DNA of 50,695 bases from Pseudomonadota bacterium (GTDB lineage Bacteria > Pseudomonadota > Gammaproteobacteria > Burkholderiales > Rhodocyclaceae). Of the stretch, positions 27,551 to 38,954 are shown piece after piece; positions within the stretch are counted from its first letter, which is position 1; each line of letters opens with the position of its first letter. The notes beneath the pieces are model-generated. The model worked only from the letters and a program-made list of their open reading frames with translations, ran no database searches and was not told the origin of the DNA. The stretch covers positions 1 through 50,695 of the forward strand of contig JAFEDJ010000028.1 in the NCBI GenBank assembly GCA_018241685.1. Direction: 5' to 3'. The translations under genes were made by a program, and so were the position numbers.

Positions 27551-28360
27551 ATGTCTGATCTTGGCAAGCTGCCCATCGGCGTCTTCGACTCCGGTGTGGG
27601 TGGACTAACCGTTGTGCGAGCGCTGATGGAGCGCTTGCCTCTCGAGAACATCGTTTATTTCGGCGATACGGCCCGCGTACCCTACGGTGTGAAGTCGGTG
27701 GCGACCATCGAGCACTTCACAGGGCAGATCACCGATTACCTGCTCGAGCAGGGCGTCAAGATGCTGATCATCGCCTGCAACACGATGGCGGCGGTGGCAG
27801 CACAGGTGGTCAAGCAGAAGGCGGGGGGCATTCCTGTGCTCGATGTGATCGACGCCGGGGCCCGGGCTGCAGTGGCGGAGTCCCGTTCGCGGGCGATCGG
27901 CGTGATCGGTACGCCGACGACGGTCAATAGCAACGCTTACGCGCGCCGTATGCATGCCATCGATCCCAACGTGCGCGTGTATTCCCAGGCCTGCCCGCTC
28001 TTCGTGCCATTGGTCGAGGAGGGGTGGCTGGATCATGAGGTTACGCGCCTGACAGCCCAGGAATACCTCAAGCCGGTGCTGGCGGAGAATGTGGATACGC
28101 TGGTCCTTGGCTGCACCCATTACCCGCTGATCAAGCCCCTCCTGCAGGAAGTCGTTGGGCCGGACGTGCATCTGGTCGATTCGGCGATCACCGTGGCCGA
28201 GCAGGCGGCCCGTACGCTGAACGAAATGGGCATCGCCAATCCTGGCGACAGCTTGTCCACCTACCGCTATACCGTCACCGACATCCCGCTGCGTTTCCAG
28301 ACCATTGGAGAGCGTTTCCTTGGGCGTTCGCTGGGCCAGGTTCAGAAAGTAGACTGGTGA
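27551..28360 (+). CDS. murI: Glutamate racemase
   Basis: A 269-residue cytoplasmic enzyme making D-glutamate for peptidoglycan by a two-base mechanism. The two catalytic cysteines are Cys76 (LIIACNTMAAVA) and Cys188 (LVLGCTHYPLIKP). The opening IGVFDSGVGGLTVVRAL and FGDTARVPYGVKS are signature segments. The first Cys loop reads CNTMAA rather than the usual CNTASA, a mild variation. A TAGAAT -10-like element lies at 27518-27523. A strong bidirectional terminator follows. Confidence 0.96.
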   Translation: MSDLGKLPIGVFDSGVGGLTVVRALMERLPLENIVYFGDTARVPYGVKSVATIEHFTGQITDYLLEQGVKMLIIACNTMAAVAAQVVKQKAGGIPVLDVIDAGARAAVAESRSRAIGVIGTPTTVNSNAYARRMHAIDPNVRVYSQACPLFVPLVEEGWLDHEVTRLTAQEYLKPVLAENVDTLVLGCTHYPLIKPLLQEVVGPDVHLVDSAITVAEQAARTLNEMGIANPGDSLSTYRYTVTDIPLRFQTIGERFLGRSLGQVQKVDW

Positions 28361-28382
28361 ACAAGGGTGACGGTCCAAGTAT

Positions 28383-28413
28383 GAAAAAGGCTGCGTGATC
28401 CGCAGCCTTTTTC
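28383..28413. terminator. Bidirectional intrinsic terminator between murI and the adenosyltransferase gene
   Basis: GAAAAAGGCTGCG (28383-28395) pairs perfectly with CGCAGCCTTTTTC (28401-28413) around TGATC. The A- and T-runs in the stem supply a U-run in either direction, serving the two convergent genes. Confidence 0.92.
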
Positions 28414-28415
28414 AT

Positions 28416-28967
28416 TTAAGCGTTCTTACGTTTCTGCCATAGCACGTCGCCACGGCCACCGGCGCGGTTGAGAACCCGGCCGAGCACGAAGAGAAGGTCG
28501 GACAGACGGTTGAGGTACTGGCGCGGTGCGTCATTGACGGCTTCTTCCTGCCCTAGCGCCACGATCATCCGCTCGCCGCGGCGGCAGATGGTGCGGGCCT
28601 GGTGGGCGAGGGCGGCAGCACGGGTGCCGCCCGGCAGGATGAAGTCCTTCAGTGGTTCGAGGTCGTCGTTGAAACGATCGAGCTCGTCTTCCAGATACTG
28701 CACCTGCTTGGCGGTGATCATCTCCATGCCCGGAATGCACACTTCGCCCCCCAGGTCGAAGAGGTCATGCTGCACGTTGGTCAGCAGCGTACGCACGTCA
28801 TCTGGCAGTTCCTCGCACAGCAGTACGCCGATGGCGGCATTGACCTCGTCCACTTCGCCGAGGGTGTGGATGCGCAGGCTGTTCTTGGAAACCCGGTTGC
28901 CGTTGCCGAGGCCGGTGGTGCCGGCGTCGCCGGTGCGGGTATAGATCTTGGACAGGCGATGGCCCAT
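28416..28967 (-). CDS. Cob(I)yrinic acid a,c-diamide adenosyltransferase, PduO type
   Basis: A 183-residue ATP:corrinoid adenosyltransferase that forms adenosylcobalamin. Signature: [22 protein letters not shown] (ATP-binding N-terminus), [39 protein letters not shown] and [16 protein letters not shown] at the end, all typical of the trimeric PduO/MMAB fold. AGGAG precedes the ATG. It diverges from alaS across 143 bp; a TATAAT on the minus strand at 29007-29012 may be its -10. The cell therefore uses or makes cobalamin, in line with the cobalamin-dependent QueG nearby. Confidence 0.92.
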   Translation of the reverse strand: MGHRLSKIYTRTGDAGTTGLGNGNRVSKNSLRIHTLGEVDEVNAAIGVLLCEELPDDVRTLLTNVQHDLFDLGGEVCIPGMEMITAKQVQYLEDELDRFNDDLEPLKDFILPGGTRAAALAHQARTICRRGERMIVALGQEEAVNDAPRQYLNRLSDLLFVLGRVLNRAGGRGDVLWQKRKNA

Positions 28968-29110
28968 TGTGCTGTCTCCTGAGGAGTTTGTGTTTTTGGA
29001 AGGCCGATTATAGCCAGCGGGGCACGGTAGGGAGGGATGCTACAATTTGCGGCTTTGATACCTGTTCTTCCCCGACCGTCGCAGTTGAGACAACCGGAGA
29101 CCCCACGCCG

Positions 29111-31735
<2,625 letters not shown>

Positions 31736-31780
31736 GTGCAGGCCCATGTTCCCGAGGCAGTGCGCGTCAGCGCCACTGCC

Positions 31781-34084
31781 TCAGACGTCGCCGGTTTTCC
31801 CTTCCGTCGGTGAAATGGCTTCAAGATGAACGGCCGGGCAGTCTGCCGGCCGTTTTTCCGTGGACGGTTCTGTGTAGAAGCTGAAGCCGTTACGACCGGC
31901 GCCCTTGACGAGGTACAAAGCCTGATCAGCCTTTTGGAAGAGGGTTTCGATGTCCTTCGCATCCGAAGGGTACAGGGCGATACCGATGCTGGCCGAAATT
32001 CGTGCATCGCCTTCCTTGAGGGCGTAGTGATTGGCCAATGTGCTCCGGATCGACTGGGCGATAGGCTCGACGTGCTGCCGATTCGTGATGCCGCCGAGGA
32101 GCACGGCGAATTCGTCGCCCCCGAGACGGGCTGCGGTGTCCATCTCGCGGATGCAGAACTCCAGGCGGTGGGCGACTTCGGCCAGCAATTGATCGCCGGC
32201 CAGATGGCCAAGGCTGTCGTTAACCTCCTTGAAGTAGTCGAGGTCCACCAGCAGCAGCGCGACTTCTGTCTTCGTGCGGTCGGCAATGTTCATATCCTGC
32301 TGCAGGCGGTCCAGCAACAGTCGGCGGTTGGGCAGATCCGTCAGCGTGTCGTAGCTGGCCTGGCGCCATAGCTGCTCCTCCGCACGCTTCTGTTCGGTGA
32401 CACTTGAGTACATGCCGACCCGCCACTGCACCTGGCCGTTGTCGTCGTAGATCGTGTTGATCATCAGCCAGTCGGCAGCGATTTCTCCGTTGCGCCGGCG
32501 GTTCAGTATTTCCCCTTTCCAGGTTCCGGTGGCGTGAAGGCTCTCCCACATGCTGCGGAAGAAGGTGTGGTCGTGGCGCCCGGAGCTGAAAAAGGCAGCC
32601 TGTTGCCCGATCGCTTCTTCGGGCGTGAAGCCGGTGAGCCGGGTGAAGGCGGGATTGATCGCCACGATGCGATTGGTGGTGTCGGTGACCATGATGGCTT
32701 CGCCGACCGCCTGATAGACGAGTGAAGCCAGCCGCAAGGCATCCTCCCGCTCGCGGCGTTCGCTGCTGTCCCGGATCACCAGCGTTGCCATGCGCCCGCT
32801 CTCGGTTTCAGTCGGGGTCATGCTGACGCTGATCGGGAAGCTGCGCCCATCTGCAGCGAGGGCGATGAGGTCCACGTCGGAGACGGAATGGGACGGTTGA
32901 GTCAGCTCGTTCCACTCGGATGCCAGTAGGTTTCCGACAGGGCATCCGATCAGATCTTCGTACTGATAGCCGAAGGTGCTGAGCGCGCGTTGGTTGGCAC
33001 GGCGGACATGCCCGGACGAATCGATGATGACCATTGCATCAGGGGCGGTGTCGAGCAGGATGCGCAGCTCCAGCTCCTTGCTGGCGATGTGTTTCAGATC
33101 CCGCTCCCGAAGTGACCAGGTGTGGATCAGCAGACTCAGCATGAGGAGGGTTGCCAATATGAAGGCGGCGACCTGTACTGCCGTCTTGGTGAGTTCGCGG
33201 TACCAGCCGAGCAGATAGTCATCATCAGCCAGCCCGACGATGATGTAGTAGGGATAGTGCTCCATGCGCAGATAGGCATTGGTCCGCTCGATACCGTCGA
33301 TCTGCGTGACGGCGAGATAAGCGCCGTGCACGGGATTCGCCCGGATCGCCGCGGCGAGTTGGGGGGAGACGACCCGGGAGCCGATCTGTACTTCGGATGT
33401 GCTTGGGGCTGGATGGCGGGTGACTAGGCCGAGGTTGGCATCGCGCAGGGTTACCGCCCCGCCCGGCCCCAGATTGATGCCCGCAAACAGTTCGCGCAGG
33501 TGGGCCAGGCGGATGCTGGCGACGGCGATGCCGGAAAACTGGCCGTTGCCGGTATTGATGCGTCGGCTGAGCGTGATGATCCACTCTCCACCGATACGTC
33601 CCTGCAGCGGCGGGGAGATGACGAGGCTGGCCGACGCCGAGTCGCGGTGGCGCCGGAAATAATCTCGATCGGCAAGCAGTGCAGGGGTCCGGTTCAACTG
33701 GCCGCTGCTGGCGAGCAGGCTACCCTGTTTATCGACGATCAGAAGGCTGTGCAGGGCCGGCTGCCTGGAGAAGTGCTGTTGGAGAATGCTCTGGTAGCGC
33801 GTGGTGTCGTGCTTGCCCGCTAAGCTATCGTCAAGATCGTCCACCAGGGCCTGAAGCGTCAGGTCGATACGATCAAAGATGGCCGCGATGTCGTGATCGA
33901 GCAATTGCGCCAGATTGCGGGTGTTGATGATGGCGCGTTCCCGCGACTGCTCCAGCCCCTGGTATAGGGATTGAAAGGCTAGGCCGATGACCATCAGGTT
34001 CAGCAGAACCACGGCAATGATCAGCCGCGTCCGGAATTGGGATGCGCTGAAGCTTGCCGACTGAAAAGTGGGCACAGCCTTCAT
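31781..34084 (-). CDS. Membrane diguanylate cyclase: dCACHE-PAS-PAS-GGDEF
   Basis: A 767-residue inner-membrane sensor. A periplasmic double-CACHE-like domain (about 45-295) lies between helices at 19-40 and 303-322. Two PAS domains follow (about 340-450 and 455-570), then a GGDEF domain. GGDEF is intact at 655-659, and the inhibitory I-site RxxD is R646-D649, so the protein should make c-di-GMP with product inhibition. No EAL domain is present. The ligand is unknown; CACHE domains usually bind small organic acids or amino acids. The start has GGAGGAGCAGCC. An intrinsic terminator isolates it from the upstream algC. Confidence 0.92.
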   Translation of the reverse strand: MKAVPTFQSASFSASQFRTRLIIAVVLLNLMVIGLAFQSLYQGLEQSRERAIINTRNLAQLLDHDIAAIFDRIDLTLQALVDDLDDSLAGKHDTTRYQSILQQHFSRQPALHSLLIVDKQGSLLASSGQLNRTPALLADRDYFRRHRDSASASLVISPPLQGRIGGEWIITLSRRINTGNGQFSGIAVASIRLAHLRELFAGINLGPGGAVTLRDANLGLVTRHPAPSTSEVQIGSRVVSPQLAAAIRANPVHGAYLAVTQIDGIERTNAYLRMEHYPYYIIVGLADDDYLLGWYRELTKTAVQVAAFILATLLMLSLLIHTWSLRERDLKHIASKELELRILLDTAPDAMVIIDSSGHVRRANQRALSTFGYQYEDLIGCPVGNLLASEWNELTQPSHSVSDVDLIALAADGRSFPISVSMTPTETESGRMATLVIRDSSERREREDALRLASLVYQAVGEAIMVTDTTNRIVAINPAFTRLTGFTPEEAIGQQAAFFSSGRHDHTFFRSMWESLHATGTWKGEILNRRRNGEIAADWLMINTIYDDNGQVQWRVGMYSSVTEQKRAEEQLWRQASYDTLTDLPNRRLLLDRLQQDMNIADRTKTEVALLLVDLDYFKEVNDSLGHLAGDQLLAEVAHRLEFCIREMDTAARLGGDEFAVLLGGITNRQHVEPIAQSIRSTLANHYALKEGDARISASIGIALYPSDAKDIETLFQKADQALYLVKGAGRNGFSFYTEPSTEKRPADCPAVHLEAISPTEGKTGDV
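31829..31857 (+). terminator. Intrinsic terminator of alaS, inside the 3' coding end of the diguanylate cyclase gene
   Basis: AACGGCCGG (31829-31837) pairs with CCGGCCGTT (31846-31854), followed by a run of five T on the plus strand. It lies about 50 bp within the oppositely oriented gene, where it encodes the variable tail. Confidence 0.8.
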
Positions 34085-34197
34085 GGCTGCTCCTCCATCG
34101 AGGCGTGGAACTTATGACGGCGTCCCGGTGAGGGCTGTTCGGCTATTGCCAGCCGCCAGTCTCACTTTTTTCTCACAAGGGAGGAAGCGATTTGTGT

Positions 34198-34249
34198 AAA
34201 AAACCATCAGGCCGGGCCTGGCGGCGGAGCGGCAAGCCCGGCCTGATGG
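34198..34249 (-). terminator. Intrinsic terminator after the AlgC-type gene
   Basis: CCATCAGGCCGGGC (34204-34217) and GCCCGGCCTGATGG (34236-34249) form a perfect 14-bp stem with an 18-nt loop; on the minus strand six T follow (34203-34198). The hairpin begins one base after the stop codon. Confidence 0.9.
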
Positions 34250-34250
34250 A

Positions 34251-35633
34251 TCAGAACGGCAGTGCGACGCCCGGCCAGACGCCTTCGATGGCACGCCGGA
34301 AGTCGGCCTGGATGCGTTCGATGGCGGCCTGGTTGTCGGCTTCGAAGCGCAGGACGACCACTGGCGTGGTATTCGACGGACGGGCCAGGCCGAAGCCGTC
34401 GGCGTATTCGACGCGCACGCCGTCGATGGTCAGGATGCTTTCCGCACCGTTGAACTGGGCTTCGGCCTTGAGTTTGTCCACCAGCGCGAAGGGTTCGCCT
34501 TCATTCATCTTGATGTTCAGCTCGGGGGTGCTGGTGGCGTTCGGCAGGCCCTTGAGCGCCGGGTTGGCATCGGCGTGACGAGACAGGATTTCGAGCAGGC
34601 GCGCGCCGGTGTATAGGCCGTCGTCGAAGCCGTACCAGCGCTCTTTGAAGAACACGTGGCCGCTCATCTCGCCGGCCAGCGGTGCGCCGGTTTCCTTCAG
34701 CTTGGCCTTGACCAGCGCATGGCCGGTGTTCCACATGGTGGGCTTGCCGCCGCGGTCCTTGATCCAGCCGGCCAGGTTACGGGTGCACTTGACGTCGTAG
34801 ATGATCTCGCCGCCGGGCACGCGGGTCAGCACGTCTTCGGCGAACAACATCAGCTGGCGGTCGGGGAAAATGATCTCACCGTCCTTGGTGACAACGCCCA
34901 GGCGGTCGCCGTCGCCGTCGAAGGCCAGGCCGATTTCGGCATCGGTTTCCTGCAGGGCGCGGATCACGTCCTGAAGGTTCTCCGGCTTGGAGGGGTCGGG
35001 GTGGTGGTTGGGGAAGTTGCCGTCCACTTCGCAGAACAGTTCGACCAGTTCGCAGCCTAGGCGCTTGAAGAGTTCCGGTGCGACGGCGCCGGCCACGCCA
35101 TTGCCGCAATCCATGACGACCTTCATCGGGCGGGACAACTTTACGTCGCCGACGATCTTGTCGACGTAGGCCGGCACCACGTCGGCGTGGCTGAGCTTGC
35201 CGGGTTCGGCGGCGGTCACCAGATCGCCGTCGATGATGCGCTGGCGCAGGCCCTGGATCAGCTCGCCGAACAGGGTCTGGCCGCCGAGGACCATTTTGAG
35301 GCCGTTATAGTCGGGCGGGTTGTGGCTGCCGGTGACAGACACACAGGAGTGGGTGCCTAGTTCGTAGGCGGCGAAGTAGGTGAGCGGGGTCGGCACGCAG
35401 CCGACGTCGATGACGTCGACACCGGCGGCCCGGATGCCGTCGGCCAGAGCACCGGCCAGCTCCGGACCGGAGAGGCGCCCATCCCGTCCCACTGCGATGG
35501 CCTTCTGACCGCGGGCAACTGCTTCGGAACCGAGGGCCTGGCCGATTGCCCGTACGGCCTCGGCAGTCAGGGTCTTGTTAACGATGCCGCGAATGTCATA
35601 GGCCTTGAAAATCTCTGGGGCGGGAACGAACAT
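34251..35633 (-). CDS. algC: Phosphomannomutase/phosphoglucomutase (AlgC type)
   Basis: A 460-residue alpha-D-phosphohexomutase that interconverts sugar 6- and 1-phosphates for LPS, alginate-type polysaccharide or glycogen precursors. The phosphoserine is Ser103 in VTGSHNPPDYNGLKM. The metal loop is AFDGDGDRLGVV, the sugar-binding loop GEMSGHVFFKERWYG, and the phosphate-binding tail RPSNTTPVVVLRFEA. Length fits the bifunctional PMM/PGM branch (P. aeruginosa AlgC, 463). GGAGTCCACAAC lies before the ATG. A TATAAT on the minus strand at 35668-35673 may be the -10, though the -35 is poor. Confidence 0.92.
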   Translation of the reverse strand: MFVPAPEIFKAYDIRGIVNKTLTAEAVRAIGQALGSEAVARGQKAIAVGRDGRLSGPELAGALADGIRAAGVDVIDVGCVPTPLTYFAAYELGTHSCVSVTGSHNPPDYNGLKMVLGGQTLFGELIQGLRQRIIDGDLVTAAEPGKLSHADVVPAYVDKIVGDVKLSRPMKVVMDCGNGVAGAVAPELFKRLGCELVELFCEVDGNFPNHHPDPSKPENLQDVIRALQETDAEIGLAFDGDGDRLGVVTKDGEIIFPDRQLMLFAEDVLTRVPGGEIIYDVKCTRNLAGWIKDRGGKPTMWNTGHALVKAKLKETGAPLAGEMSGHVFFKERWYGFDDGLYTGARLLEILSRHADANPALKGLPNATSTPELNIKMNEGEPFALVDKLKAEAQFNGAESILTIDGVRVEYADGFGLARPSNTTPVVVLRFEADNQAAIERIQADFRRAIEGVWPGVALPF

Positions 35634-35758
35634 GTTGTGGACTCCGGTCGGAAACGATGAGGGTTCGATTATACGCGGTGCACCATGACGACTGGGTGTG
35701 TTGACGGCACGGAATTTAACGTTTTCTTGCTGCTCTTACTGCCTCGCCGTCGGGGTGA

Positions 35759-36733
35759 TCAGCGCTCTGTCTGAAAAAAGGACAGTATGCGCTGGGGTAG
35801 CCAATTCAGATGACCGGGCCATGCGCCGCTGACGAAGCCTACGTGGCCGCCTTCCGTGGGTTGCTCCAGCAGGACCGTGTCGGAAACATCTCGTCGGCCA
35901 GGCAGGTAATGGGCGGGAAGGAAAGGATCATTCAAGGGATTGAGGAGCAGGGTCGGTACCTGGATTCCTCTCAGATGTGGCTTGCTCGACGCCTGGCGCC
36001 AGTACTCGTCCGCACCCCGGAAGCCATGTAAGGGGGCGGTCACCAGGTCGTCGAATTCGTACAGCGTACGTGTGCGCCACATGGCGTGGCCATCGAAAAG
36101 CCCCGGATGCTGGCTCAGCTTGACGGCTGCATTGTGTTTGAGGGTGGCCAGGAAGTGGCGCGTGTAGAGGCGGTTGAAGCCCTGGGCCAGTACGTGGCCG
36201 GTTGCCGTCATGTCAACCGGTGGGCAGATCGCTGCGGCGGCTGTGACCAGCCCAGCTGTCGCACTGTTGCGGGTGCCGAGCCACAGCAGCAGAGCATTGC
36301 CTCCGAGTGAGACGCCAGCGGCGTAGCGGGGTTGCGTGGGGAAAAGATTGGCCAGACGTTCCAGGATCCAGCCGATCTCGTCGGCATCGCCCGCGTGGTA
36401 GCCGCGGGGCAGGCGGTTGGGTTCGCCGGAACAGCCGCGAAAATGGGGGATTACGCCATTCCAGCCCCGCTCCGCCAGATGCCGCATGAGGTGGCGTGCG
36501 TAAGGGGACCGGCTCGAGCCTTCCAGTCCATGAAAGAGGGTGACCAGCGGTGCACCGGGCTGATGCGGCAACCAATCGAGGTCGATGAAGTCGCCGTCCG
36601 GCGTGTCCCAGCGCTCCCGGTGGAGGGCCGGTGCCGATCCCTTGCGCAGCAGTGGCCAGATGGTTTGGGCGTGTCCGCCGGGGAGCCAGAGGGGGGCGAC
36701 ATAGGTCACCCTGTCAGGTGCGTTCGATGTCAA
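35759..36733 (-). CDS. YheT-family alpha/beta hydrolase
   Basis: A 324-residue serine hydrolase of the YheT/ABHD1-3 group. The nucleophile elbow is GVSLGGNALLL (Ser142), preceded by LVTLFHGLEGSSRSPYARHL and HFRGCSGEPNRLPRGYHAGDADEI. The acid and His are probably in LLLNPLNDPFLP and EQPTEGGHVGFV. The substrate is unknown; the family is described as esterase or lipase-like. The start is uncertain: a TTG at 36733 overlaps the upstream stop (TTGA), and a GTG at 36709 is an alternative. Coupled to the NTF2-like gene upstream. Confidence 0.85.
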   Translation of the reverse strand: MTSNAPDRVTYVAPLWLPGGHAQTIWPLLRKGSAPALHRERWDTPDGDFIDLDWLPHQPGAPLVTLFHGLEGSSRSPYARHLMRHLAERGWNGVIPHFRGCSGEPNRLPRGYHAGDADEIGWILERLANLFPTQPRYAAGVSLGGNALLLWLGTRNSATAGLVTAAAAICPPVDMTATGHVLAQGFNRLYTRHFLATLKHNAAVKLSQHPGLFDGHAMWRTRTLYEFDDLVTAPLHGFRGADEYWRQASSKPHLRGIQVPTLLLNPLNDPFLPAHYLPGRRDVSDTVLLEQPTEGGHVGFVSGAWPGHLNWLPQRILSFFQTER

Positions 36734-37161
36734 TGGACCACGTGGGGGGCGTCGTTGCTGTGCAGGCTGTCCATATCGGGCGCGAGGGAAGCGTGATGCA
36801 TGACCATGCGCCAGCCCAGCGCTCCGCGGGTGAACACGTTGGTGGCGATGATGGGAGGGTGGAGACGGTCATCGCCCTCCACATGCACGTGCTGCTGCAG
36901 GGTGTGCACGGCCGTCATGACACTGACCCAGCGTACTGGGTGGCTGATGTTGACGGTGATGCGGGTGCCGCTGGCGAAGAGTTGACGCCAGGATTCGCGG
37001 ATCGCCGCGAGTCCGACGAGGCGGATGCTGCCGGGTTGGACGCAGACCACTTCTTCGTCCTCCGACCAGACGGCCATCATGCCGTCAATGTCAGCACGGG
37101 CCAGCGCGGCGTAGAACGCGGCTTCGGCATCGTCGGGTGATGTGTAGATCGGGTTGCTCAT
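36730..37161 (-). CDS. NTF2-like (SnoaL/DUF4440-type) small protein
   Basis: A 143-residue protein with the cone-shaped NTF2 fold pattern: YTSPDDAEAAFYAALARADIDGMMAVWSEDEEVVCVQPG, then VGLAAIRESWRQLFASGT, then paired strands (VSVMTAVHTLQQHVHV, TNVFTRGALGWRMVMHHASLAP). Members are small-molecule isomerases, dehydratases or binding proteins; none can be named here. It overlaps the yheT start by 4 bases, so they probably act or are expressed together. An upstream open frame reaching 37551 lacks homology and conflicts with the zinc-ribbon gene. Confidence 0.75.
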   Translation of the reverse strand: MSNPIYTSPDDAEAAFYAALARADIDGMMAVWSEDEEVVCVQPGSIRLVGLAAIRESWRQLFASGTRITVNISHPVRWVSVMTAVHTLQQHVHVEGDDRLHPPIIATNVFTRGALGWRMVMHHASLAPDMDSLHSNDAPHVVH

Positions 37162-37240
37162 GCGTGTTTCTTGGATGGAAGTTCGCATGCGACACGGGGG
37201 CGTTGCCGCCCCCGTTCTGGCTGTGGCCCGATGAAGAGCC

Positions 37241-37441
37241 TCAGTGGTGTCCCTTGGGCAGTTCGCCCTTGAAGACGTATTTCGCGCCGCAGTAAGGGCA
37301 GGTTGCCTGGCCTTCCTTGGTGACGTCAAGGAAGACGCGCGGGTGCCGTGCCCATAGCGGGGCGTCGGGCATCGGGCAGTGCAGCGGCAACTCGTGGGCG
37401 GTGACTTCGATCGGCTTCGACTTGTCCTGATTTTCAGGCAT
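37241..37441 (-). CDS. Small zinc-ribbon protein (zf-CHCC)
   Basis: A 66-residue protein with HCPMPDAPLWARHPRVFLDV and ATCPYCGAKYVFKG, giving the C-H-C-C zinc ligands of the zf-CHCC family. The mitochondrial relative is the NDUFS6 subunit of complex I; the bacterial protein is of unknown role and commonly follows ilvE in betaproteobacteria. GGAG lies upstream of the ATG. It is 18 bp behind ilvE on the same strand and probably shares its mRNA. Confidence 0.85.
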   Translation of the reverse strand: MPENQDKSKPIEVTAHELPLHCPMPDAPLWARHPRVFLDVTKEGQATCPYCGAKYVFKGELPKGHH

Positions 37442-37459
37442 GGGTTGCTCCGTGGGATC

Positions 37460-38380
37460 TTAGATGTAAGACAGCCATTCTTCGTATTCGGGGGCCTGGC
37501 CGCTGACGATCTGGAAGAAGCGGCTTTGGAGCTTCTCGGTGATCGGGCCACGCTTGCCTTCGCCGATGGTGCGGCCGTCCAGTTCGCGGATCGGGGTCAC
37601 TTCGGCGGCGGTGCCGGTGAAGAAGGCTTCATCGGCGATGTAGATGTCGTCGCGGGTGATGCGCTTGGAAACCACGTCGAGGCCGAACTCCTTGGCCACG
37701 CGGATCACGGAGGCGCGGGTGATGCCGGTCAGTGCAGAGGCGATCTCGGGTTCGTAGATGGCGCCGTCCTTGATCACGAAGAGGTTCTCGCCGGCGCCTT
37801 CGGCCACGAAGCCATTGGTGTCGAGGAGCAGGGCCTCGTCGTAGCCCGCTTCGGTGGCTTCCAGGTTGGCCAGGATGGAGTTGGCGTAGGTGGAGGCCAG
37901 CTTGGCGCGCGGCATCGTGACGTTGACATGGTGGCGGGCGAAGGACGAGGTCTTCACACGGATGCCCTTTTCGAGGCCATCCTCACCCAGGTAGGCGCCC
38001 CACGGCCAGGCGGCGATCGCCACGTGGACGGTGGCGCCCTTGGTGGAGATGCCCATCTTCTCGGAGCCGTAGAAGGCGATCGGGCGCAGGTAGCAGGACT
38101 CGAGCTTGTTGGCGCGGACCACTTCCAGTTGCGCTTCCATCAGAACTTCCTTGGAGTAAGGAATGTTCATCATGTAGATCTTGCCGGAGTTCAGCAGGCG
38201 CTGAGTGTGTTCAGCCAGACGGAAGATCGCCGTGCCCTTGACGGTCTTGTACGCGCGGACGCCCTCGAATACGGACAAGCCGTAGTGCAGGGAATGGGTG
38301 AGCACGTGGGTGGTCGCTTCGCGCCACGGCACGAGCTTGCCGTCGTACCAGATGAAACCGTCGCGGTCTGCCATTGACAT
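37460..38380 (-). CDS. ilvE: Branched-chain amino acid aminotransferase
   Basis: A 306-residue fold-type IV PLP enzyme that does the last step of Val, Leu and Ile synthesis. Seen: MADRDGFIWYDGKLVPWREATTHVLTHSLHYGLSVFEGVRAY at the start, the PLP-binding Lys in PRAKLASTYANSILA, DTNGFVAEGAGENLFVIKDG and the phosphate-cup LTGITRASVI and TGTAAEVTPIRELDGR. Length is typical. GGAGATCCCCAC lies before the ATG; an alternative start is two codons later. It heads a likely operon with the zinc-ribbon gene and is divergent from nudJ. Confidence 0.94.
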   Translation of the reverse strand: MSMADRDGFIWYDGKLVPWREATTHVLTHSLHYGLSVFEGVRAYKTVKGTAIFRLAEHTQRLLNSGKIYMMNIPYSKEVLMEAQLEVVRANKLESCYLRPIAFYGSEKMGISTKGATVHVAIAAWPWGAYLGEDGLEKGIRVKTSSFARHHVNVTMPRAKLASTYANSILANLEATEAGYDEALLLDTNGFVAEGAGENLFVIKDGAIYEPEIASALTGITRASVIRVAKEFGLDVVSKRITRDDIYIADEAFFTGTAAEVTPIRELDGRTIGEGKRGPITEKLQSRFFQIVSGQAPEYEEWLSYI

Positions 38381-38495
38381 TGTGGGGATCTCCAGCTGAA
38401 AACAGTAAATTTCGAGCCCACGATTCTAGCTCATTCCGAGAGGCTGCGGACCCTCACCCGGAACGGGGTAAAATGCCGGCTTTGTCTGCAGCGGG

Positions 38496-38954
38496 ATGGC
38501 GATGAGAGTCTGGAAGCCGAATGTGACGGTAGCGGCCGTGGTCGAGCGTGACGGGCGCTTCCTGGTCGTCGAGGAAGAGACGGAGACCGGGTTGCGCTTC
38601 AACCAGCCGGCCGGGCACCTGGATCAGGGAGAGTCCCTGCTGCAGGCCGTGACCCGTGAGGCGCTTGAGGAAACCGCCCATCACTTCAGGCCGGAGTTCC
38701 TGGTTGGTATCTACCAGTGGCCCAAGCCCGACAGCGACATTACTTATTTGCGTTTCACTTTCGGCGGCAGCGTCACGGGGTTCGATCCGGAGCGGCGCCT
38801 GGATTCTGGGATCGTGCGGGCCGTGTGGCTGACGCTGGACGAGTTGCGGGAGACACGGGAGCGCCATCGCAGCCCGCTGATCCTGCAGTGTTGCGAGGAT
38901 TATCTTGCCGGCCGGCGCTATCCGCTGGATCTGGTGCGCTATTACGACGCCTGA
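38496..38954 (+). CDS. nudJ: NudJ-type Nudix hydrolase
   Basis: A 152-residue Nudix enzyme. The Nudix box is GHLDQGESLLQAVTREALEETAHHF, with the metal-binding glutamates kept and the usual Gly of EExG replaced by Ala. The opening VWKPNVTVAAVVERDGRFLVVEEET and YQWPKPDSDITYLRFTF match E. coli NudJ (phosphatase YmfB), which acts on thiamine pyrophosphates and nucleoside di/triphosphates. In both species the gene stands upstream of mnmA. TAAAAT at 38469-38474 is a probable -10. Its stop overlaps the next ATG by one base (TGATG). Confidence 0.88.
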   Translation: MAMRVWKPNVTVAAVVERDGRFLVVEEETETGLRFNQPAGHLDQGESLLQAVTREALEETAHHFRPEFLVGIYQWPKPDSDITYLRFTFGGSVTGFDPERRLDSGIVRAVWLTLDELRETRERHRSPLILQCCEDYLAGRRYPLDLVRYYDA

